Shown: positions 12,483-21,878 of the stretch, one piece after another | Layout: each line of letters opens with the position of its first letter | How positions within the stretch are numbered: the first letter of the stretch is position 1 | Assembly: GCF_021462225.1 (NCBI RefSeq) | Contig: NC_061818.1 | Coordinates: forward strand, 19,985,462-20,049,461 | Direction: 5' to 3' | Source: Girardinichthys multiradiatus | Taxonomy: Eukaryota > Chordata > Actinopteri > Cyprinodontiformes > Goodeidae | Length of the DNA: 64,000 nucleotides | Notes under the pieces: generated by a model | What the model was told of the DNA's origin: nothing | Databases searched by the model: none | Seen by the model: only the letters and a program-made list of their open reading frames with translations | Position numbers and translations under genes: made by a program

Positions 12483-13356
12483 CTGAAACAGAAGATAGTA
12501 GTTTAGTTCCACATTTTCATTGTTGGCTGTTTGCATGCTTGATTCTTCTTGCTAAATAAAATCTGATTGACTGTTGCATGAAAAGTCGTCTGCAGTAAAA
12601 TACATATGAATACATATGAATAGTGGTTTAAATATTTGCTCAAATTAAACTTACTGTCTGGAATGTGATGATCATCCATGCTATGTGCCATTTTCTCAGA
12701 AGGTACTGCTGGTTCCTCTGGTTCTTTCGATAAAGCCTTCAACATTCTCTCTATCAGGTCCTGCTCACGTCTACTCCACTCATCTTCTGTCAGCATGTGT
12801 TTCTTTCCCAGCCAAGAAGAAATCTCAAACGATTTTCTTTTTACTTCAGTTGTGAAACATCCTTTGTTTAGTTTTACCATGTCAATAATTTTTTGGAACA
12901 GCTCTTTGACTTCAACAGGACCATCGGAAATGTAGGGGTTTAGAACATGGTATCTGTTTCCACACTTCTCCAGAAGCTCCTGGAGCTCCTTGCCCTCTCT
13001 GGCAATGTAGTTCTCTACAGGGAGGTCATTGAGCCAGTCTCCCCAGGTAAACAGCACCATGCAGTGTCTCCACACTCTCTCTGTTAATGGTTTCAAGACC
13101 TCCACCAGAGCTCTGAGATCTTTCTCTGTGAAAGCTCTGGAGATCGGAACAACCAGGAGAAAAACATGAGGTCCTGGAGGACACATAGAGACACTGTGGA
13201 GAACTTCATCTTTGATCCAGTCTGGTGGTGTTGGGTCTGTGAACCAACCTGGTGTTTCAACAACTGAGACCTTTACTCCATTAAAGTTTCCTTCATGTTT
13301 TACACATGTTCTGGTACCTCTTTCATCTTGGTAGTTCTGAAATAATACAGTAAAAG

Positions 13357-13402
13357 ATATATATATATATATATATATACATATATACACACACACACAC
13401 AC
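13357..13402. repeat. TA/CA dinucleotide microsatellite
   Basis: About 11 TA units followed by CA units, next to the end of the deleted Tc1 element and 20 bp from the domain C acceptor; its length could affect splicing there. Confidence 0.8.
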
Positions 13403-13845
13403 TACTGGTGAATGAACACACATGGAATTATGTAGTGAACAAAAAGTGTAAGATAACTCTAAACATTTTTATATTTTAGATTATTACAAACAGCCACCAT
13501 GTGCTTTGATGACTGCTCTTGGCATTCCCTCCATAAGCTTCATGAGGAGGTCACCTGAAATGGTTTTGAGTCTTGAAAGAACTTCCCAGACGTTCATTAA
13601 GTGACGGCCAGAGGTTATTATTTCAGTCATTACAGCAAAGGGTGGCTACTTTGAGGAATCTAAAATATAGTATATATAAACTTATTTTACAATTTTTGGT
13701 TTGCTACATAATTCCATATGTGTTCATTCACTGTTTTGATGCCTTCATTGAGAATCTACATACAGTGTAAATAGTCATAAACATAAAGAAAACCATTAAA
13801 TAAGAAAGGCTTTCTGAAACCTTTGACCAGTAATGTATATAGGGA
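13401..13845. mobile_element. Deletion derivative of a Tc1-like transposon
   Basis: Both ends of a widespread teleost Tc1-family element are recognisable from memory: GAATGAACACACATGG / ATTATGTAGTGAACAA near the left and TTCATTCACTGTTTTGATGC to TTTGACCAGTAATGTAT at the right. The transposase interior is gone. The two copies of the GTGTTCATTCA-type segment face each other (inverted repeats). It lies inside the break in GIMAP domain C. Confidence 0.7.
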
Positions 13846-14152
13846 CATACTTTACTCAAAGGAAACCTCAAGTCTGGATGTTAGACTGAATTAAATGCTT
13901 TTGCTTAATGAGCATGTTGGTTTATCTTTTTCAAGTTCATTAACATAGCTCTGCCAAACGTTATGTTAAATCTATGCTTAAAGAGAATCTGATTTCCTGC
14001 TGAACTTTTTCCTGAACATTTCTGGCCAACAAGAATAATCCTGATGTCAGAGACTGGCTGTCTCTCACCTGTAAAACAAACCAAAAAAAGCAGTTATTTC
14101 TAAAACATTGTTACATCACTATATCGTAAAATAAGTTATATTTATTGCTTAC

Positions 14153-14872
14153 CTCCCAGTACCTCTTTCAACACTCTTTACTGTCTCTCATTGATCTTCT
14201 TCAATCTTCTGGCCATCTTGTCTTCAGCCTCTTTCTTGACTTCTATCTGTGCAGTTCGGTCCAGGTCCACTTCATAATAAGGATCTTCATTTCCTGCCCA
14301 CATCTCTTCAATCTTCTCAAGGAGCTCATGTACCTGAGTCGCATCACTGTGATCCGTGTTGTTCAGGACATGATACCTGTTCCCACACTTGTTCACTATC
14401 CACTGCAGACCTTCTTCACTCTCTATCCGCTCCTCCACAGTCTTCACTCCTAACCAGTCTCCTCTGGTGAACAGAACAAGTGTGTGTTTCCAGACGTCTT
14501 CTCTAAACAGACTCATGTGTTGCTGGACACCGTTTAGGTATGATGCATCAATGTTGATTGCTAGAGGAATAACCAGCAGCACAGCATGGGGTCCTGGAGG
14601 ACACAGATACACACTGTTCCTTATTTCCAGTTTGTCCATCTCATTGGTGTCCTGAAGGGTGTGGATGAGGTACCATCCAGGAGAATCTACCACCGTGAGC
14701 CGCCTTCCTTCAACCACACTGTGGCTTATTTCACTGTGTGTTGGTGTTAGTTGATCCATTTTTTTAACACCAAATAAATGTTTTCCTACAATGGTGTTTC
14801 CTGTTGAGCTCTTGCCAGCCAATGAACAACCAATCATCACTATTCTCAAATGGTTAGGAGGTATTTTTTCTC
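14153..14872 (-). CDS. GIMAP AIG1 domain B exon of copy 2
   Basis: Acceptor TTTAG/GAG, donor GGGAG/GTAAGC, 720 nt. It begins GEKIPPNHLRIVMIG and keeps an intact P-loop (GCSLAGKSSTGN), VVDSPGW, LCPPGPHAVLLVIP, LFTRGDWLG and VNKCGNRYHVLNN. All features of a nucleotide-binding AIG1 domain are there. A TAA at 14180-14178, after KKINERQ, lies eight codons before the donor. It either truncates the multi-domain protein or is the true end of a single-domain product; by analogy with the A exons, I take it as a nonsense change. It may be the healthiest part of copy 2. Confidence 0.7.
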
Positions 14873-15106
14873 CTAAACCATCAAAACAAAGAAATACATT
14901 TTTATTTTAAAGAATATTGTAACTCAAATAACAAAAAATAATCTATGTGTCTATCCAAACATTTGTCAAAGCAATAACAGCTATTAATTATTGGTGGTTG
15001 TATGAGAAAATTTTTAAGATGGTTTTAAAATGATTTTTGTGGTTTTTGTTTTATTTTATTTACAGACAATAAACATTTTCCAAAAGTGTTAATTCATTTA
15101 CAAAAT

Positions 15107-16674
15107 ATTCCTTCTCAAAATATTAGCATATTGTGATAAAGTTCATTATTTTCCATAATGTAATGATGAAAATTTAACATTCATATATTTTAGATTCATT
15201 GCACACTAACTGAAATATTTCAGGTCTTTTATTGTCTTAATACGGATGATTTTGGCATACAGCTCATGAAAACCCAAAATTCCTATCTCACAAAATTAGC
15301 ATATTTCATCCGACCAATAAAAGAAAAGTGTTTTTAATACAAAAAACGTCAACCTTCAAATAATCATGTACAGTTATGCACTCAATACTTGGTCGGGAAT
15401 CCTTTGGCAGAAATGACTGCTTCAATGCGGCGTGGCATGGAGGCAATCAGCCTGTGGCACTGCTGAGGTCTTATGGAGGCCCAGGATGCTTCGATAGCGG
15501 CCTTTAGCTCATCCAGAGTGTTGGGTCTTGAGTCTCTCAACGTTCTCTTCACAATATCCCACAGATTCTCTATGGGGTTCAGGTCAGGAGAGTTGGCAGG
15601 CCAATTGAGCACAGTGATACCATGGTCAGTAAACCATTTACCAGTGGTTTTGGCACTGTGAGCAGGTGCCAGGTCATGCTGAAAAATGAAATCTTCATCT
15701 CCATAAAGCTTTTCAGCAGATGGAAGCATGAAGTGCTCCAAAATCTCCTGATAGCTAGCTGCATTGACCCTGCCCTTGATAAAACACAGTGGACCAACAC
15801 CAGCAGCTGACACGGCACCCCAGACCATCACTGACTGTGGGTACTTGACACTGGACTTCTGGCATTTTGGCATTTCCTTCTCCCCAGTCTTCCTCCAGAC
15901 TCTGGCACCTTGATTTCTGAATGACATGCAGAATTTGCTTTCATCCGAAAAAAGTACTTTGGACCACTGAGCAACAGTCCAGTGCTGCTTCTCTGTAGCC
16001 CAGGTCTGGGGAATGCGGCACCTGTAGCCCATTTCCTGCACACGCCTGTGCACGGTGGCTCTGGATGTTTCTACTCCAGACTCAGTCCACTGCTTCCGCA
16101 GGTCCCCCAAGGTCTGGAATCGGCCCTTCTCCACAATCTTCCTCAGGGTCCGGTCACCTCTTCTCGTTGTGCAGCGTTTTCTGCCACACTTTTTCCTTCC
16201 CACAGACTTCCCACTGAGGTGCCTTGATACAGCACTCTGGGAACAACCTATTCGTTCAGAAATTTCTTTCTGTGTCTTACCCTCTTGCTTGAGGGTGTCA
16301 ATAGTGGCCTTCTGGACAGCAGTCAGGTCGGCAGTCTTACCCATGATTGGGGTTTTGAGTGATGAACCAGGCTGGGAGTTTTAAAGGCCTCAGGAATCTT
16401 TTGCAGGTGTTTAGAGTTAACTTGTTGATTCAGATGATTAGGTTCATAGCTCGTTTAGAGACCCTTTTAATGATATGCTAATTTTGTGAGATAGGAATTT
16501 TGGGTTTTCATGAGCTGTATGCCAAAATCATCCGTATTAAGACAATAAAAGACCTGAAATATTTCAGTTAGTGTGCAATGAATCTAAAATATATGAATGT
16601 TAAATTTTCATCATGACATTATGGAAAATAATGAACTTTATCACAATATGCTAATATTTTGAGAAGGACCTGTA
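15107..16674 (-). mobile_element. Tc1-like element, copy 1 (full length)
   Basis: Inverted repeats of about 200 bp at 15107-15306 and 16473-16672, each with an outer TCTCAAAATATTAGCATAT and an inner CTCACAAAATTAGCATAT direct repeat, the IR/DR layout of fish Tc1 elements. TA follows the right end; the outermost bases of the left end differ from the CAGGTCC of the other copies. It lies in the intron between domains A and B of GIMAP copy 2, in gene orientation. Confidence 0.93.
15382..16344 (-). CDS. Tc1-like transposase (open frame, 320 aa)
   Basis: A cut-and-paste DNA transposase. Residues 1-110 hold a paired-like helix-turn-helix region ([20 protein letters not shown] about 27-46) and a basic GRKKCGRKR stretch about 49-57. 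The catalytic DDE domain shows D134 (FSDESKF), D224 (QHDLAPAHS) and E259 ([10 protein letters not shown]), spacing DD34E. All three acidic residues are present and the frame is complete. However, compared with copy 3 it lacks 14 residues after position 113, between the DNA-binding and catalytic domains, so activity is doubtful. Confidence 0.95.
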   Translation of the reverse strand: MGKTADLTAVQKATIDTLKQEGKTQKEISERIGCSQSAVSRHLSGKSVGRKKCGRKRCTTRRGDRTLRKIVEKGRFQTLGDLRKQWTESGVETSRATVHRRVQEMGYRCRIPQTWATEKQHWTVAQWSKVLFSDESKFCMSFRNQGARVWRKTGEKEMPKCQKSSVKYPQSVMVWGAVSAAGVGPLCFIKGRVNAASYQEILEHFMLPSAEKLYGDEDFIFQHDLAPAHSAKTTGKWFTDHGITVLNWPANSPDLNPIENLWDIVKRTLRDSRPNTLDELKAAIEASWASIRPQQCHRLIASMPRRIEAVISAKGFPTKY

Positions 16675-16742
16675 TGTAGCATGTGCATTTTCTTCTATTC
16701 ATATAGAGCACTTCAGACTAATAGAAAAAAAACTTGAATTAC
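16675..16742 (-). other. Short spacer between Tc1 copy 1 and GIMAP domain A donor
   Basis: Only 68 bp separate the transposon end from the donor of the domain A exon; it contains the donor's intronic flank and nothing else. Confidence 0.5.
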
Positions 16743-17453
16743 CTTCAATCTGTATCTTCAGTTGTCTTCTTTGTTTCTGTACGTCACCAAACCTTTTGGA
16801 GGCTTTTTCAACCAAAACTTTTAATTTCTCTCTCAGAGCATTTCCATGAGAAATATCAACAGAACCGTGTCTGCCTCCATTGTTTTTAACCATGGTCTCA
16901 ATTTTCTCTAAAAGCATCTTGACTTGATTTTCATTGTCTCTGTTCCTGATGTTGAGAACATGTTTTCTGTTTCCACATTGTTGAAGAATCCACTGCAGGG
17001 TTGAACATCTTCTGATTTTAGATTCTATTGTTTCATCACTACATGGAGCAACTGCAGTGAACATCACAATGGTGTGACTAAAAACATCTGGATTAAAAAG
17101 TTCCAGGTGCTCCTTTAGTGATGATTTGGATAAATAAAAATCAACAGGAATGACCAGAAGAAACACATGAGGTCCTGGAGGACACAGATGGACACTGTTC
17201 TGTATTTTTATCTGATCCAGTTCTGGAGTGTCTTCTCTTGGATAAGCCCACCACCAGCCTGGAGTATCAACTACTGTAACTCATCTTCCAAGTACTTCCT
17301 GCTGCTTCGCTTCACTCTGAGCTGTTCTTCTTCTGGTGTCAAAAACATCTTGACCCAGAATGATGTTCCCAGCTGAGCTTCTACCACTGAGACCATCATT
17401 AAATCTCCCTCCTATCAATACAATCCTCAACTCTGCAGCAGGGTGGCTTTGAG
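16743..17453 (-). pseudogene. GIMAP copy 2, AIG1 domain A exon with nonsense codon
   Basis: Acceptor ATAACAG/CTC, donor GAAG/GTAATT; 711 nt, in register with copy 1. The P-loop carries GLSGRSSAGN, so the lysine is arginine. At 17283-17281 the codon is TGA where copy 1 has a leucine codon, just before VTVVDTPG. The 155 codons downstream (from about 17166) stay open and contain the hydrophobic box and the QQCGNRKHVLNI segment, so decay is recent. Confidence 0.8.
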
Positions 17454-17752
17454 CTGTTATTAGAGATAAGGAATTATTTGCATACAGTTTTCAAACACCT
17501 TTCTAATCCAACAGAAGATTTCCATTGAAATACCAATACAATGTAATAATTAAAAATAACATTCACACAAAACAAAAAACTTTCATCATAAAAACTAGAA
17601 AAGCCACTGGAGCCATTTTGTCCAACTCCCATCTTCCGTATAAAATCAAAGCTCCTGAATTCAACATTTTCAGCAAGTAAAATAAGAGTTTACAAAAGCA
17701 AAATTCAAGACGGCATGAAGTTTAGGGAAAGTTTTACAAAAAGATCACTGAC

Positions 17753-17783
17753 CTGAGTTGAAAATATCAACCTAAGCAGGCAT
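17753..17783 (-). pseudogene. GIMAP copy 2, exon 1 relic with stop
   Basis: Same 31-nt exon as in copy 1 with the same donor (CTCAG/GTCAGT), but the fourth codon is TAG: it reads MPA-stop-VDIFNS. An upstream ATG in another frame leaves the wrong phase for the next exon. Confidence 0.6.
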
Positions 17784-17955
17784 TTCATTACCTTCTCTCT
17801 GCTGATGTCTCTGCTTGTTGTCTGTTCTCACAAAACGTAAATGAAAGTAAATCCTGCAGAAGTGAATGTTGTTGAGGGATGATAGTTGGTTGGTAGAAAG
17901 CGCCATCTGCTGCACGACTTGAGTACCCATACGTTTATTGGGGTTACAAGAAGTA

Positions 17956-19523
17956 CAGGTCCTTCTCAAAATATTAGCATATTGTGATAAAGTTCATTAT
18001 TTTCCATAATGTCATGATGAAAATTTAACATTCATATATTTTAGATTCATTGCACACTAACTGAAATATTTCAGGTATTTTATTGTCTTAATACGGATGA
18101 TTTTGGCATACAGCTCATGAAAACCCAAAATTCCTATCTCACAAAATTAGCATATCATTAAAAGGGTCTCTAAACGAGCTATGAACCTAATCATCTGAAT
18201 CAACGAGTTAACTCTAAACACCTGCAAAAGATTCCTGAGGCCTTTAAAACTCCCAGCCTGGTTCATCACTCAAAACCCCAATCATGGGTAAGACTGACGA
18301 CCTGACTGCTGTCCAGAAGGCCACTATTGACACCCTCAAGCAAGAGGGTAAGACACAGAAAGAAATTTCTGAACAAATAGGCTGTTCCCAGAGTGCTGTA
18401 TCAAGGCACCTCAGTGGGAAGTCTGTGGGAAGGAAAAAGTGTAGCAGAAAACGCTGCACAACGAGAAGAGGTGACCGGATCCTGAGGAAGATTGTGGAGA
18501 AGGGCCGATTCCAGACCTTGGGGGACCTGCGGAAGCAGTGGACTGAGTCTGGAGTAGAAACATCCAGAGCCACCGTGCACAGGCGTGTACAGGAAATGGA
18601 CTACAGGTGTCGCATTCCCCAGACCTGGGCTACAGAGAAGCAGCACTGGACTGTTGCTCAGTGGTCCAAAGTATTTTTTTCGGATGAAAGCAAATTCTGC
18701 ATGTCATTCGGAAATCAAGGTGCCAGAGTCTGGAGGAAGACTGAGGAGAAGGAAATGCCAAAATGCCAGAAGTCCAGTGTCAAGTACCCACAGTCAGTGA
18801 TGGTCTGGGGTGCCGTGTCAGCTGCTGGTGTTGGTCCACTGTGTTTTATCAAGGGCAGGGTCAATGCAGCTAGCTATCAGGAGATTTTGGAGCACTTCAT
18901 GCTTCCATCTGCTGAAAAGCTTTATGGAGATGAAGATTTCATTTTTCACCACGACCTGGCACCTGCTCACAGTGTCAAAACCACTGGTAAATGGTTTACT
19001 GACCATGGTATCACTGTGCTCAATTGGCCTGCCAACTCTCCTGACCTGAACCCCATAGAGAATCTGTGGGATATTGTGAAGAGAACGTTGAGAGACTCAA
19101 GACCCAACACTCTGGATGAGCTAAAGGCCGCTATCGAAGCATCCTGGGCCTCCATAAGACCTCAGCAGTGCCACAGGCTGATTGCCTCCATGCCACGCCG
19201 CATTGAAGCAGTCATTTCTGCAAAAGGATTCCCAACCAAGTATTGAGTGCATAACTGTACATGATTATTTGAAGGTTGACGTTTTTTGTATTAAAAACAC
19301 TTTTCTTTTATTGGTCGGATGAAATATGCTAATTTTGTGAGATAGGAATTTTGGGTTTTCATGAGCTGTATGCCAAAATCATCCGTATTAAGACAATAAA
19401 AGACCTGAAATATTTCAGTTAGTGTGCAATGAATCTAAAATATATGAATGTTAAATTTTCATCATGACATTATAGAAAATAATTAACTTTATCACAATAT
19501 GCTAATATTTTGAGAAGGACCTG
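17956..19523 (+). mobile_element. Tc1-like element, copy 2 (full length)
   Basis: 1568 bp, starting CAGGTCCTTCTCAAAATA and ending in its inverse, with TA on both sides (17954-17955 and 19524-19525), the standard Tc1 target duplication. IR/DR repeats as in copy 1. It is about 170 bp upstream of the dead first exon of GIMAP copy 2 and faces the opposite way to copy 1. Confidence 0.95.
18284..19246 (+). CDS. Tc1-like transposase (open frame, 320 aa)
   Basis: Same length and frame as copy 1, with D134, D224 and E259 all present ([19 protein letters not shown]). Scattered substitutions separate the two (for example SEQIGCS versus SERIGCS, and HHD versus QHD). It also lacks the 14 residues found in copy 3. 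No frameshift or stop. Confidence 0.95.
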   Translation: MGKTDDLTAVQKATIDTLKQEGKTQKEISEQIGCSQSAVSRHLSGKSVGRKKCSRKRCTTRRGDRILRKIVEKGRFQTLGDLRKQWTESGVETSRATVHRRVQEMDYRCRIPQTWATEKQHWTVAQWSKVFFSDESKFCMSFGNQGARVWRKTEEKEMPKCQKSSVKYPQSVMVWGAVSAAGVGPLCFIKGRVNAASYQEILEHFMLPSAEKLYGDEDFIFHHDLAPAHSVKTTGKWFTDHGITVLNWPANSPDLNPIENLWDIVKRTLRDSRPNTLDELKAAIEASWASIRPQQCHRLIASMPRRIEAVISAKGFPTKY

Positions 19524-19525
19524 TA

Positions 19526-19754
19526 AATAAATTCAAGTAAACCCGCTGTAATTATTATTAATTAATTCATGCTTCTGCCATCAGGTGAGTAGAACAGGAC
19601 CATCTGGTCCAAAACCAGAGGGTTCAAGAACAGTTTCTGTTCATAATCCTTCAGGACAGGCTTTAAAGAAAAAGTGAATACCTTCATTTATTTTGTTATT
19701 TACTTAGATTCTTGCAGTCGTAGTTTGATGTCCATTTTAAGCTAAATATATTAC
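19526..19754. other. Spacer
   Basis: Short AT-rich spacer between Tc1 copy 2 and the GIMAP relic; no feature seen. Confidence 0.4.
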
Positions 19755-20660
19755 CCTCATTTGTTGATGGCACTCTTGGTTGCTCTGGTTTCTTTGCTAA
19801 AGCTTTCATCATTCGCTCTATCAGCTCCTCCTCTCCTCTGTTCCTCTACTCTTCTGCAAATGTGTGATTTTGTTGATCAAGGCAGTTTCTGAAACCTTTG
19901 TTAGGCTTCAGTTGTGAAGCATCCTTTGCGTTGTTTTACTATGTCAATAATTTTTTGGAACACATCCTTGACTTTAACAGGATCTTCAGAACGATCAGGG
20001 TTGAGAACATGGTATCTGTTTCCACACTTCTCCAGAAGCTCCTGGAGCTTCTTGCCCTCCCTAATGAAGTTGACCTACAGGGAGGTCATTGAGCCAGTCT
20101 TCCAGGTAAACAGCACTATGCAGTGTCTTTAAAAAAATACTCTAAATGATGCTAAATGTGCTGCATAAACTGTGTGATGCAGACTCATTTTAACACAAGT
20201 TGTTTAAAAAATGAAGGATTTTTTTGTGCCTTTTTCTGTTTTTGTTCTTTAAAATAAATGAGATTGATACAATTCTAATTTTGCTGTTGAATACTGTTGA
20301 AATATACATTGAAGGATTCAGAAATGCTACAGAAGTGTTGTTTGCTGCAACATTTCATGCCTTATTAAAACATTCAAAAACTTGTGAGTTTCTAAGTTTC
20401 CTCCTTTGTTTCTGCATTTGGTTTTTACCTTCAAATGACTATAAAGAGTGACCACAATGAACTCCAAAATGGTTTGATTCAAAGTCTTGCTGCGTTGCTT
20501 CATTCTTAGCTGTTCTTCTGCTGGTATCAAAAACATTTTGAACCAGGATTAAGTTTCCAGTCAAGTTTTTCCACTGGGGATTCCTATTAATTTTGTTCTT
20601 TCCATCAACACAATCCTCAGCTCCAGAGGAGGGTTCAGTCCTATAAGAGAAGCACATCAT
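19755..20660 (-). pseudogene. GIMAP relic, third copy (domain A and C remnants)
   Basis: On the minus strand, about 20650-20460 matches the start of domain A (LTGNLILVQNVFDTSRRTAKNEATQQD) without a P-loop. About 20128-19755 matches domain C (DWLNDLPV, KLQELLEKCGNRYHVLNP, KIIDIVK) with frame breaks. Domain B and all junctions are missing. It is clearly dead. Confidence 0.75.
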
Positions 20661-21876
20661 GGTTTACAGTAAATATATAAATAAATACTGTTTACAACTA
20701 GAATTACAATGCTTTTTAATCTACTCTTTATGTTTTATGTTCTTGGCACAAGCTAATCTATTTTTTTCCAAAACAGTTTATATTCCACCATGTTTCCAGT
20801 TATTGTGGTTATGATCCCCATTTAGTTGAATGAAGTAATATAAAACACAACAGAACATGGGGGTTGGCGTTAACACTAACGTTTCAAACTGAAGAGAAAC
20901 AATGATGTTCAGGGGTTATCTCTTTATATATTATTAACTTGAGTAACTTAATCACATTCCCTTACACTAAACAGATGACGAGATTACTGAAAGTACTTGA
21001 AAGTACTTGGAACTTGGCATTGTTGGACTAATCAGATGTACCAGTCATTGTTTTCCTTTGGCATTGACACTTTAGGACCTACAGACCTTGTTTTAAATGT
21101 AAAACTGAGCATGAAGGGAGGGTTTTTCATGCATATCCACAAGGATGGTCTGGCTAGTTCCTTTAGACTGCAGTTGTATCAGAAGTCAGAAGTCATATTA
21201 AATTAACTGCAGGGAAACAAATTATCAAATTGTTCAATATATCAAACGAATAATAACTAATCACCGTAATAACTAATCAAGTTTTGGTTTTTATGTTTTG
21301 TTTCAGAGTCTTCAGTTTACTTAGAAAACACAAATGAATTTTTTTCCCTCTAGATATCTCACCTCTAGTGAGAAGTTAAAATTAATTAAACATTTTCTAT
21401 AAAAAAGTATACCCAAGCCTACTAGTATCAAAAGTGGCCAAAAGCACAACAATCTAAGCCATAAATTATCATTTAATAATAGTAATGCATATTATAGTTT
21501 AAAAAACTTAAATAAATAATTGAATAAATAAATAATCTCTACACTGACAGCCAAAAGTGAACAAATACATAATTTGTCAAAATGTGATGTAGACAATCAT
21601 TTAAACGGAATTGGAAAAATAAATTAAATTACTGAATTATATTTTAGGTAAACATAGCAATAATTTATTAAAACACAAGTAAAAAATGTTTGAATCATGA
21701 ATCAAAACTTGAGTTCTGGTCTAATAAATAAAGATATATGCATACAGACATAAAAAATAAATGCTAATAACATATGACGGATTGAAATTGTAATTAATGG
21801 TTTAGACATTTAATTATTAAAATATTTATCATATAAATAATTAAAACAGGCATATAGTTCTAAATCTATTTATTTC
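19993..21876 (+). repeat. Direct tandem duplication, unit 1
   Basis: Unit of 1884 bp starting at GATCAGGGTTGAGAACATGG within the GIMAP relic and ending CTAAATCTATTTATTTC. It is repeated at 21879-23772 with few substitutions and a small insertion near 22790-22805. Confidence 0.92.
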
Positions 21877-21878
21877 AG

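Larger units (their letters stand above)
12655..14068 (-). pseudogene. GIMAP copy 2, AIG1 domain C, interrupted
   Basis: Acceptor TTTTACAG/GTGAGAGA at 14069/14068 opens the first piece: VSDIRIILVG, P-loop GQKCSGKSSAGN, then QILFKHRF to about 13965. The domain resumes at 13336 after TATTTCAG with NYQDERGTRTCVKHEG and is then open to the donor at 12655, with VVETPGW, SMCPPGPHVFLLVVP, LFTWGDW and EKCGNRYHVLNP. I see no good donor after the P-loop piece, and the two halves join well as protein. The gap 13337-13964 therefore looks like an insertion into an exon, although a real intron cannot be excluded. It contains the deleted Tc1 at 13401-13845. Confidence 0.6.
12256..17783 (-). pseudogene. GIMAP8-like multi-domain GTPase, copy 2 (decayed, at least in its 5' half)
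   Basis: The exon plan equals copy 1: exon 1 17783-17753, domain A 17453-16743 (711 nt, same length as in copy 1), domain B 14872-14153 (720 nt), domain C beginning 14068 and resuming 13336-12655, and a tail exon 12482-12256. Phases are 1 throughout, except at the break inside domain C. Three in-frame stops are visible: TAG in exon 1 (17774-17772), TGA in domain A (17283-17281) and TAA near the end of domain B (14180-14178). A full-length Tc1 element sits between A and B. The full product cannot be made from this sequence; a shorter product from domain B, or from C plus tail, remains possible. Confidence 0.75.

Noticed and set aside
19898..20132. Plus-strand frames over the GIMAP relic
   Set aside because: Antisense shadows; the similarity to GIMAP is on the minus strand.
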